45,435 nt of DNA from Caryophanales bacterium (GTDB taxonomy: Bacteria; Bacillota_I; Bacilli_A; RFN20; CAG-288): contig JAJVUU010000007.1 of assembly GCA_021621525.1 (NCBI GenBank), positions 1 through 45,435 on the forward strand. The letters run 5' to 3'. How positions within the stretch are numbered: the first letter of the stretch is position 1; each line of letters begins with the position of its first letter. The translations under genes and the position numbers were made by a program. The notes beneath the pieces were generated by a model. The model worked only from the letters and a program-made list of their open reading frames with translations, was not told the DNA's origin and did not search any database. Below are positions 1 through 5,927 of the stretch, piece after piece.

Positions 1-5
1 GCTTG

Positions 6-14
6 TGCTATAAT
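6..14 (+). promoter_or_regulatory. Extended -10 promoter element
   Basis: TGCTATAAT forms a consensus extended -10 (TG at 6-7, TATAAT at 9-14). The -35 would lie outside the window. It is correctly oriented to transcribe the broken lipoprotein gene that begins at 154, about 140 bases downstream. Confidence 0.45.
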
Positions 15-153
15 ATCGGTAGTCAAGGGAAGAATGGATTGAAAATGTTGAATGAATTAGATATACGTGAAGTTAGGATATGCTTGCAAAGGTGCTTTTG
101 GAAAGATGCATTAATTACGTCTGCTGATTGAGACTTTAAGGGGAATGACAGTT

Positions 154-812
154 ATGAAAAAAGGTTTGCTTATGTTGATGTCGTTTATTGCCTGACTTCC
201 TGTTCGGGCAATACTGTTGACAGTAGTTTTGATGATTATGACGATATGCTTCCATGTGTATCTGACTTGGTGAACAAAACCATTACGTTACAGGAAGATT
301 TCAAGGCGTTTTCGATGCTTCCTGGAACAATCCATTTCACGAATAAGGTTTGATTTGGATATGTCACGGATGATTTCGGTTATGGTCACCCGATTTTCTC
401 TCCGGAGAACAAAGGAATAGAGGAAGCACACTACTATAAGATTGAAAACGGGAATGAAGTATCTTTGGCCAGGGGTTACTTCAAAGATGGGGAAAGAGTC
501 TGTTTTTCTTATGACTCGAAGTATAGCTTTGCCGTCGGCTACACCAATGATGTTGCCAAATATGACGAATTCCTGATTACACCCTTTGAGAAGGTGAAAG
601 GAAAAATCGGGAAGGAGGACGGAAAGGTCTATTTTACGTCTGAAGAAGGAATGAAATACACTTCCTTTGAGACTTCTCGTTCCTTCCTGAATGCTGATTT
701 CACCATGATGGACAATCCGGATTTTGCCAGATCCTATCTTGCTTATACCATCACCAAGACTCTTGAGGATGGAAGCAAGAAGACGGCCATACCTCTTTTT
801 GTAGCAGAATAG
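154..812 (+). pseudogene. Broken lipoprotein gene
   Basis: An ATG at 154, preceded by AAGGGGA, opens a typical lipoprotein signal peptide (MKKGLLMLMSFIA), but the frame meets TGA at 193. Shifting one base at about 192 restores the lipobox LTSC and a continuous secreted protein (SGNTVDSSFDDYDD...). This is interrupted once more by TGA at 351-353, then runs open to the stop at 810-812. An original lipoprotein of about 218 residues therefore carries one frameshift and one nonsense codon. The surviving 3' part (from 465) reads as a beta-rich domain with no family I recognise. Reading TGA as tryptophan would not rescue the frameshift. A sequencing error could explain one lesion but less easily both. 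Confidence 0.75.
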
Positions 813-825
813 AACGATGCCTGAT

Positions 826-868
826 AGCGGAACCTGATGAAGGAAGTACTTCGACGGGTTCCGCTTTT
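826..868 (+). terminator. Rho-independent terminator
   Basis: AGCGGAACC (826-834) pairs perfectly with GGTTCCGCT (857-865), followed by TTTT. It closes the transcript of the broken lipoprotein gene. Confidence 0.75.
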
Positions 869-948
869 CGATTGCATGGCAAAACGAAAAATTATTTTGG
901 ATGGTGGACTTTTCTGTGATAAATTATGAACAACTTCCTGAAACCATA

Positions 949-977
949 TTGATATTTGTTTTTTCTATTATTAGAAT
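949..977 (+). promoter_or_regulatory. Promoter of the guanylate kinase gene
   Basis: TTGATA (949-954), a 17-base spacer and TAGAAT (972-977) form a good sigma-70/SigA promoter, giving a leader of about 20 bases with GGAGG before the ATG at 1004. Confidence 0.65.
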
Positions 978-1003
978 AGTACACATAAATTTTGGAGGTT
1001 CCT

Positions 1004-1582
1004 ATGATCATTCTGACTGGTCCGTCTGCATCCGGAAAAACAGCGACCTGCCTTTATCTGCAGGCACATTACGGGATTAAGAAGGTTATCACACACACTA
1101 CCAGGGGTATGAGGACAGGGGAGAAGAATGATGTCGACTATCATTTTGTCTCCAAGGAAGAGTTCCAGAGGATGATTGACAATGACGAATTCATCGAACA
1201 TGTCACATTCAACGGAAATTCCTATGGGACGTCCAAGAAGGAAGTCGGCATCGATAAATGCATGGCTCTTGAAATCAATGGAGCCATGACCTACAAGTCA
1301 TTCAACGATCCGAAAATTGTTCTCTTCTATATGAACCTAGATGAAGAGACATGCAGACAGAGGATGCTCTTCAGAGGGGATGATCCCGTCAAGGTGGAGT
1401 CAAGAATTCAGAACGACAAGGATTCCTTCCATCTTACGGATGCACAGAAGAAGAAAATCGATGTCTATGTCGATACCAAGAACCATGACCTCGAATCTGC
1501 TTCAAGATATATCTATGAAAAATATCTTGAGATTCTCAAGGCCAGAGGCTTCGACCTCAAGGAATTGAATCTTGAAAAATAA
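1004..1582 (+). CDS. gmk: Guanylate kinase family protein
   Basis: A 192-residue soluble nucleoside monophosphate kinase, expected to convert GMP and ATP to GDP and ADP. The P-loop GPSASGKT is at residues 6-13, the GMP-binding TTRGMRTGEK at 32-41, followed by VDYHFVS and a YGTSKKEV segment matching the canonical YGT motif. The start is ATG 1004, not the in-frame TTG at 992, because GGAGG (994-998) sits at correct spacing for the ATG. The usual LEID segment is altered to LEINGAM, and the P-loop lacks the usual GSGKST ending. The sequence is therefore somewhat divergent and could be a second paralogue with a related substrate. It has its own promoter and terminator. Confidence 0.8.
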   Translation: MIILTGPSASGKTATCLYLQAHYGIKKVITHTTRGMRTGEKNDVDYHFVSKEEFQRMIDNDEFIEHVTFNGNSYGTSKKEVGIDKCMALEINGAMTYKSFNDPKIVLFYMNLDEETCRQRMLFRGDDPVKVESRIQNDKDSFHLTDAQKKKIDVYVDTKNHDLESASRYIYEKYLEILKARGFDLKELNLEK

Positions 1583-1585
1583 AAG

Positions 1586-1612
1586 CGACTGCGCCTTGTG
1601 CGCAGCCGTTTT
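1586..1612. terminator. Bidirectional terminator between convergent genes
   Basis: CTGCGC (1589-1594) and GCGCAG (1600-1605) form a stem flanked by an A-run on the left and TTTT on the right, so it can serve both the guanylate kinase gene and the convergent cyclo-ligase gene. Confidence 0.65.
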
Positions 1613-2154
1613 CAGTAACACCGGATTTCGTTGAGGGGGATGTCCTTTTCAGAGAAGGTCCAGTCGTCGACCCTCTGGAAGTCATAGGCAACACCGATGG
1701 TATAGATGCTGTCTTTTCTTGTGGATAGATAGTTGTTGTAATACTGCTTTCCGTAGCCGATTCTCCTGTTTCCTGAGAAGCCGATGAGAGGGACGATCAT
1801 GAGGCCAGGCTGATCGACGATCGTCTTCGGGTCGAGGACAGGCTCGAGGATGTGAAACTTGTCCACGCGGTAGTTCTGTGTCTTGTTGACCTGGGCAAAG
1901 ACCATGTCACCGCTGGAGAGGATGATGGGAAGGCAGACGATCTTGTTATCCTGCAGGGCTTTGACGACAAGATAGTTCGTATCGATTTCATTGCGAATCG
2001 GAGAATAGATATATAAGTAGTCGGATTCCTTGTAATGCCTGTCAGAAAGGATGTCTTCGGTCATCTTCAGCGACTTTTCCCTGATGTAGTCGCTGGATAG
2101 GCTGCTTCGTTTCTCGAGCAGCTGTGTCCTGATGGTATTGGTACTTGTATTCAT
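1612..2154 (-). CDS. 5-formyltetrahydrofolate cyclo-ligase
   Basis: A 180-residue enzyme that uses ATP to convert 5-formyl-THF to 5,10-methenyl-THF, returning stored folate to one-carbon metabolism. The family signature RIGYGKQYYNNYL is at residues 131-143 (the ATP/Mg loop, usually RxGxGxGYYD). The SPIRNEIDTN segment at 51-60 corresponds to the conserved folate-site region. Length fits the family. The ATG at 2154 has no Shine-Dalgarno sequence. Instead TATAAT lies 8 bases upstream (2168-2163 on this strand), so the transcript may start almost on the initiation codon. It is a single gene, convergent with the guanylate kinase gene. Confidence 0.88.
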   Translation of the reverse strand: MNTSTNTIRTQLLEKRSSLSSDYIREKSLKMTEDILSDRHYKESDYLYIYSPIRNEIDTNYLVVKALQDNKIVCLPIILSSGDMVFAQVNKTQNYRVDKFHILEPVLDPKTIVDQPGLMIVPLIGFSGNRRIGYGKQYYNNYLSTRKDSIYTIGVAYDFQRVDDWTFSEKDIPLNEIRCY

Positions 2155-2162
2155 AGGTTTTC

Positions 2163-2168
2163 ATTATA
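2163..2168 (-). promoter_or_regulatory. -10 element of the cyclo-ligase gene
   Basis: A perfect TATAAT on the minus strand ends 8 bases before the ATG at 2154. The -35 is weak. This places the predicted transcription start within about two bases of the start codon. Confidence 0.5.
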
Positions 2169-2423
2169 GCGGACGAGAAAAAATAAAGCACTACATTGAA
2201 ATCGCTTTACCATGAAAAATCGATTCCATGAGTCAAAAGTGACAGAATCCGTATCTGTCAAGACCACTTTCCCTGTCAATGGGTTGTTTTTGATTTTTGC
2301 ATGGCGGGATTTCAAAAACCGAGGATTCCTTTCCGGCCTCGGATACGGACTTTTTCTTTCCTGTCCGGATTCCTTAGGTTTTCAAGTTGCTTCATGATGG
2401 GGAGGAATTTTTGAAACTGAACC

Positions 2424-2429
2424 TATACT
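2424..2429 (+). promoter_or_regulatory. -10 element directly before the polymerase start codon
   Basis: TATACT ends 6 bases before the ATG at 2436, and no Shine-Dalgarno sequence is present at usable spacing. Transcription would be expected to start at about the A of the ATG. No good -35 is visible. Confidence 0.4.
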
Positions 2430-2435
2430 GATTGC

Positions 2436-3704
2436 ATGGAGAAACTGCAGCGCGACATTCTTTCCATCGATCTAAAGTCTTTCTATGCTTCCGTGGAATG
2501 CCTTCTAAGGAACCTGGATCCTTTCACGACGCCTCTTGTCGTTGCCGACGAATCAAGAGGAGACGGCACCATCGTGCTTGCGGCATCGCCGTTTATCAAA
2601 GAAAGATATCATGTCAAGTCACGTTGTCGGCTCTATGAGGTCCCCAAGGACATCCCTGGACTCATCATCGCTGAGCCGAACATGAAGACGTATCTTAAAA
2701 AATCCTGTGAAATCAATTCCATCTATCTTGATTTCGTTTCGGAGGATGACCTTTTTGTCTATTCCATCGATGAAAGCTTCCTGGACTGCACGAATTATCT
2801 GAAGAGGCACCAGGATACGCCGACAAGCTATGCTGAGAAGATCATCTCCGAAATCAGAAGGAGGACCGGTCTTACGGTGACGGCCGGGATTGGGAAGAAC
2901 ATGTTTATGGCCAAGGCCTGCATGGATATCGAGGCAAAGCATTCACCTACCTTCTTGGCAAGGTGGGACTATGATGACATCCCCGGACATCTATGGAACG
3001 TCTCTCCTTTGAGCAAGATGTGGGGAATCGGAAGCAGGATGGAGAAAAAACTCAATCAGATGGGATTCTATCGTGTCGGTGACATCGCTGTCTCCGATCC
3101 ATCTTTCTTGAAAAACAGACTGGGTGTCATCGGAGAGGAAATCTACTATCATTCCTTGGGATATGATGACGCTCTTCTTCAGGAAAGATATGTTTCCAAT
3201 GATCATTCCATCTCTGTCGGACAGGTTCTGCTTCGAGATTATCATCCAGACGAGATGCCGATTCTGATCAGTGACATGGCGATTGAGCTTTCCGACAGGC
3301 TGTATTTTGAAAAAGTGATGGCAAATACCTTCCTTTTATATATAGGAGACAAGAATCATCAGGGATTCGGAAGGAAATTTTCGTTCTATACTCCTACGGA
3401 CAGTGCCGAGAAAATCAGCCATGCTGCCCTGGACAAATATCTGGAATACGCCAGAAGCTATCCATCAGGAGATACTCTCTATCGGCAGGTGGGCATCATC
3501 GCCTGCAATGTCGTGAGGAATTCATGCTATCAGCCTTCCCTGTTTGAAGACTATGAGAAGGACTGCCATATCCGTAGTCTGGAGAAGACGATGATTGAAA
3601 TCAGAAAGAGATTCGGAACGAGGAAGGCGATGCCCTGTTCGGCAGCGGGATTGTCTTCGACGTTCATCCAAAGACAAAATCAGATCGGAGGACATCATAT
3701 ATGA
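2436..3704 (+). CDS. Y-family DNA polymerase, UvrX/UmuC type
   Basis: A 422-residue translesion DNA polymerase of the ImpB/MucB/SamB family. The first catalytic Asp is in the N-terminal motif SIDLKSFYASVE (D12). The palm motif YSIDESF places D112 and E113 as the other acidic residues. A helix-hairpin-helix-like segment follows (WGIGSRMEKKLNQMGFYRVGDIA), then the little-finger domain. The C-terminal RKRFGTRKAMPCSAAG...RQNQIGGHH is typical of the Gram-positive UvrX/YqjW subgroup rather than housekeeping DinB. The stop overlaps the start of the YolD-like gene by four bases, the classic arrangement for this subgroup. The start lacks a ribosome binding site. Confidence 0.92.
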   Translation: MEKLQRDILSIDLKSFYASVECLLRNLDPFTTPLVVADESRGDGTIVLAASPFIKERYHVKSRCRLYEVPKDIPGLIIAEPNMKTYLKKSCEINSIYLDFVSEDDLFVYSIDESFLDCTNYLKRHQDTPTSYAEKIISEIRRRTGLTVTAGIGKNMFMAKACMDIEAKHSPTFLARWDYDDIPGHLWNVSPLSKMWGIGSRMEKKLNQMGFYRVGDIAVSDPSFLKNRLGVIGEEIYYHSLGYDDALLQERYVSNDHSISVGQVLLRDYHPDEMPILISDMAIELSDRLYFEKVMANTFLLYIGDKNHQGFGRKFSFYTPTDSAEKISHAALDKYLEYARSYPSGDTLYRQVGIIACNVVRNSCYQPSLFEDYEKDCHIRSLEKTMIEIRKRFGTRKAMPCSAAGLSSTFIQRQNQIGGHHI

Positions 3705-4042
3705 GAGGAATGAAGAAATGGCTGCCTTTCAAGTCGCTCAAGGGGCAATATGAAATGCTGGATGAGATGAAGGAAAAAAGAAGAAGGGTAGAGAAGCCGG
3801 AGCTCTCCATAGATGAGATGGAGGAGATGAACAGGGTTCTTTTGTCAAGCGTTCCGGGAGACCTTGTCAAGGTACGTTTCTATCTTGATGGCAATATCAG
3901 GGAATGCACGGAAATGTTCAAAAAGTGTGATACATATCAGCAAAAACTGTATCTAAAAAGCTTTGCCTTGCCCTTCTCCGATGTGCTTGAAATCAAAAAT
4001 CAGAGAAATTTTGAAGAAGATGGCGAAAACCGGAATTGCTAA
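3701..4042 (+). CDS. YolD-like protein
   Basis: A small, charged, probably cytosolic protein of 113 residues. The N-terminal KKWLPFKSLKGQYEML and KPELSIDEMEEMNRVL match the YolD-like family, whose members are nearly always encoded directly after a UvrX/UmuC-type polymerase, as here with an ATGA overlap. By family association it is an accessory or partner of the polymerase; the biochemical role is not established. The C-terminus (GNIRECTEMFKKCDTYQQKLYL) carries the usual beta-strand region. Translation is probably coupled to the polymerase. Confidence 0.8.
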   Translation: MRGMKKWLPFKSLKGQYEMLDEMKEKRRRVEKPELSIDEMEEMNRVLLSSVPGDLVKVRFYLDGNIRECTEMFKKCDTYQQKLYLKSFALPFSDVLEIKNQRNFEEDGENRNC

Positions 4043-4086
4043 GACTATATAAGGGTGAGTTGGAGGTAACTTTGAAAAAGAATTTC

Positions 4087-4115
4087 TTTACATGGGCTAA
4101 ATAATTTTATATACT
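4087..4115 (+). promoter_or_regulatory. Promoter of rpsF-ssb-rpsR
   Basis: TTTACA (4087-4092), a 17-base spacer and TATACT (4110-4115) form a near-consensus promoter. The transcript would start near 4122, leaving about 79 bases of leader before rpsF. Confidence 0.75.
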
Positions 4116-4148
4116 AACTCTAGGCCTTTTTAGGCCATATACTTTCTT

Positions 4149-4172
4149 GCCGATTCCTGATGTAGAACCGGC
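4149..4172 (+). promoter_or_regulatory. Leader hairpin upstream of rpsF
   Basis: GCCGATTC (4149-4156) pairs with GAACCGGC (4165-4172) with a single A-C mismatch around an 8-base loop, just before the ribosome binding site (4185-4190). rpsF leaders in many bacteria bind the S6:S18 complex through a hairpin with a CCG element, and CCG occurs here on both arms (4150-4152, 4168-4170). Feedback control is plausible but the exact motif is not confirmed. Confidence 0.4.
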
Positions 4173-4200
4173 CAGAAGACCATAGGGAGGTATAGATCAC

Positions 4201-4488
4201 ATGAAAAATTATGAACTCATGTACATTCTCATGCCGGATCTTTCTGAAGAAGAGATCAAGAACGAAAATGTCGCTCTTCAGAAGCTGATCACTGACAACG
4301 GCGGAAAAATCACCGGTGTCAACGAATGGGGCATGAGAGACCTGGCTTATGAAATCAAGAAGCAGACAAAGGGCTACTATGTCGTTGTCAACTTCACCGC
4401 TGGTGGAGAACTCAACGCCAAGTTCAATTCCATTGTCTCTCTCGATCAGAAAGTCATGAGATTCCTTGTCACTGTTGCCAACAACTGA
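4201..4488 (+). CDS. rpsF: 30S ribosomal protein S6
   Basis: S6 of the small ribosomal subunit, 95 residues. It begins MKNYELMYILMPDLSEEEI and contains ITGVNEWGMRDLAYEIKKQT and YYVVVNFTAG, the conserved core of the family, at the usual length. ATG 4201 is preceded by GGGAGG (4185-4190). It is first in the conserved rpsF-ssb-rpsR operon, and S6 pairs with S18 on the 30S platform. Confidence 0.98.
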   Translation: MKNYELMYILMPDLSEEEIKNENVALQKLITDNGGKITGVNEWGMRDLAYEIKKQTKGYYVVVNFTAGGELNAKFNSIVSLDQKVMRFLVTVANN

Positions 4489-4516
4489 TTGCAACTGAAA
4501 AGGAGAAAGTAGAATT

Positions 4517-4948
4517 ATGGCTGCATTGAATCGTTGTGTCTTAGTCGGACGTATCGTCAGGGATCCGGAACTCAAGAGAACCAACTCTGGGACTTCGGTG
4601 ACTTCCTTCACGATTGCCGTCGACAATCCAACAAAGACCGGTGGTGACAAGACGACGTCTTTCATCCCGTGCACTTGCTGGAACAAAACTGCTGAGAACG
4701 TTGCCAAGTATTGCTCAAAAGGCTCTCTTGTCGGTGTTGACGGCAGGTTGAATCAGAGAAGCTATGAGTCCAATGGAAGCAAACGCTCCGTCGTCGAAGT
4801 CATTGCTGAATCTGTCCAGTTCCTTGAACGCAAAGGAAGTGGTGACAACAGCGGATACGAATCCAATGAGCCTGCTGAAAGCGGCACAGAAAGTTCTACC
4901 ATCACACACGAGGGCATCGATTCCTCGGATGATGACCTGCCGTTCTGA
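4517..4948 (+). CDS. ssb: Single-stranded DNA-binding protein
   Basis: SSB, 143 residues, with one OB-fold (about residues 1-105: LNRCVLVGRIVRDPELKRTNSG, VTSFTIAVDN, FIPCTCWNKTAENVAKYCSKGSLVGVDGRL, YESNGSKRSVVEVIAESVQFL). A short acidic, serine-rich linker follows, ending in DSSDDDLPF. The DDLPF tip is the canonical site that recruits SSB-interacting repair and replication proteins. AAAGGAG precedes ATG 4517. It is co-transcribed with the two ribosomal protein genes. Confidence 0.98.
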   Translation: MAALNRCVLVGRIVRDPELKRTNSGTSVTSFTIAVDNPTKTGGDKTTSFIPCTCWNKTAENVAKYCSKGSLVGVDGRLNQRSYESNGSKRSVVEVIAESVQFLERKGSGDNSGYESNEPAESGTESSTITHEGIDSSDDDLPF

Positions 4949-4986
4949 GCTTAGGTCAATATCCTAGGCGGAAAGGATAAAATAAC

Positions 4987-5211
4987 ATGTTCCGTAGAAT
5001 CAAACCAAAGAGAAAGTTCTGTTATTTCACCAAGAATCATATCAAGCATATCGACTACAAGGATGTCGAACTCTTAAAGAAGTACATCTCTCCTTCCGGA
5101 AAGATCACTCCTAGAAGAATCACCGGCACTTCTGCCAAGTATCAGAGAATGCTTGCCGTCGCCATCAAGCGCGCAAGATTCATGGCTCTCTTGCCATACG
5201 TCGCTGACTAA
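4987..5211 (+). CDS. rpsR: 30S ribosomal protein S18
   Basis: S18, 74 residues, with the conserved KFCYFTKN, IDYKDVELLKKYISPSGKITPRRITGTSAKYQR and KRARFMALLPYV segments. The single cysteine (C13) is the remnant of the zinc motif found in some C+ forms. It is last in the operon and followed immediately by a terminator. Confidence 0.98.
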   Translation: MFRRIKPKRKFCYFTKNHIKHIDYKDVELLKKYISPSGKITPRRITGTSAKYQRMLAVAIKRARFMALLPYVAD

Positions 5212-5225
5212 TCGGACAAAATAAA

Positions 5226-5257
5226 GATCGGGACCTACATCAGCCCGGTCTTTTTTT
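5226..5257 (+). terminator. Terminator of the rpsF operon
   Basis: GATCGGG (5226-5232) pairs with CCCGGTC (5244-5250) with one G-U pair, followed by seven T. Confidence 0.9.
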
Positions 5258-5278
5258 ATGAATCAAAAGAAAACCTGC

Positions 5279-5830
5279 CTAATCCAAGATGGGACCATGG
5301 CCGGTTTTCGTTTGCTTCGTTGTTTCCTTTTTGGCAAATATATCGTTGAGAATGATGAATGGCCTTGAAACTTCTTCGACGGAATCCCTGCAGTCATTGT
5401 CAAGCCAGCGGATGCAGACGTTGAAGAGGCCGCCTGAGAGAAGATGGGCGAAGTACTTGTCCTGGATCTGAGGCATGTTCTTGACGAAATCCTCGGAAAG
5501 ATATTCCAAGACGATGCGGTCAAGCCTTGCGTTTCTCAGCGTCTTGTTGATTTCGATGTTTTCCTTGAAGAAGCTAAAGAGGCTGGTGATGACCTGGGTG
5601 TAATCTGTCTGTTTCAGCTGTTCGCTGTATTGTTGCTGGAACTTCTGCTTGGCAATCATGAAATAGCGGATGAGGATATCTTCCTTGCTGCTGAAATGAC
5701 GGTAATAGGTGATTCTGCTGACACCGGCCTTTTCCGTGATGTCAGTGATGGAAATCTTGTCATAGTCCATGGTCTTCATGAGTTCCAGGAGGGCGTCGGT
5801 GATGGCTTCTTCGATCAGTTTTCTTTTCAT
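5279..5830 (-). CDS. TetR/AcrR family regulator
   Basis: A 183-residue one-component repressor. The N-terminal helix-turn-helix (ISITDITEKAGVSRITYYRHFSSKEDIL, about residues 25-52) is a clear TetR_N domain. The remainder is a helical ligand/dimer domain of unknown specificity with a TetR_C-like hydrophobic LLSGGLFNVCIRWL segment. A GAGGAA site precedes ATG 5830. The upstream palindrome at 5865-5877 lies in the promoter and suggests autorepression. The neighbouring cation ATPase gene ends just upstream on the same strand but is separated by a terminator. Confidence 0.92.
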   Translation of the reverse strand: MKRKLIEEAITDALLELMKTMDYDKISITDITEKAGVSRITYYRHFSSKEDILIRYFMIAKQKFQQQYSEQLKQTDYTQVITSLFSFFKENIEINKTLRNARLDRIVLEYLSEDFVKNMPQIQDKYFAHLLSGGLFNVCIRWLDNDCRDSVEEVSRPFIILNDIFAKKETTKQTKTGHGPILD

Positions 5831-5864
5831 AGGGAATTTCCTCGTAACAAAGTTGATAATATTG

Positions 5865-5877
5865 TAACATTTTGTTA
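5865..5877. promoter_or_regulatory. Candidate TetR operator
   Basis: TAACA-TTT-TGTTA is a perfect inverted repeat 35 bases upstream of the TetR start, and another TAACA lies at 5845-5849. On the minus strand it sits between a T-rich -35 region and a TATTAT -10. Autoregulation is inferred from position. Confidence 0.5.
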
Positions 5878-5880
5878 TAT

Positions 5881-5922
5881 AAAAAGGAAGAGATGCATCA
5901 AAGGAGATGACATTTCTTCCTT
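5881..5922 (-). terminator. Terminator of the cation ATPase gene
   Basis: On the minus strand AGGAAGA (5921-5915) pairs with TCTTCCT (5891-5885), followed by TTTTTATAT. The loop is long (23 bases). Confidence 0.55.
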
Positions 5923-5927
5923 ATTTT

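Larger units (their letters stand above)
2155..2435. other. Structured intergenic region, no gene seen
   Basis: The 281 bases between two divergent genes hold an inverted repeat TGACAGA (2240-2246) / TCTGTCA (2254-2260) and a second one CCGAGG (2319-2324) / CCTCGG (2337-2342), then a T-rich tract near 2350-2360. A 61-codon open frame from 2212 has no ribosome binding site and unconvincing composition. A small RNA or a terminator from an unseen transcript is possible, but nothing is definite. Confidence 0.35.

Noticed and set aside
192..353. TGA read as tryptophan, as in Mollicutes, to explain the broken lipoprotein
   Set aside because: Many genes here end at TGA (rpsF, ssb, the polymerase) and use TGG for Trp, and a frameshift at about 192 would remain.
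2212..2397. 61-codon frame between cyclo-ligase and polymerase genes
   Set aside because: No ribosome binding site and atypical composition; it coincides with inverted repeats.
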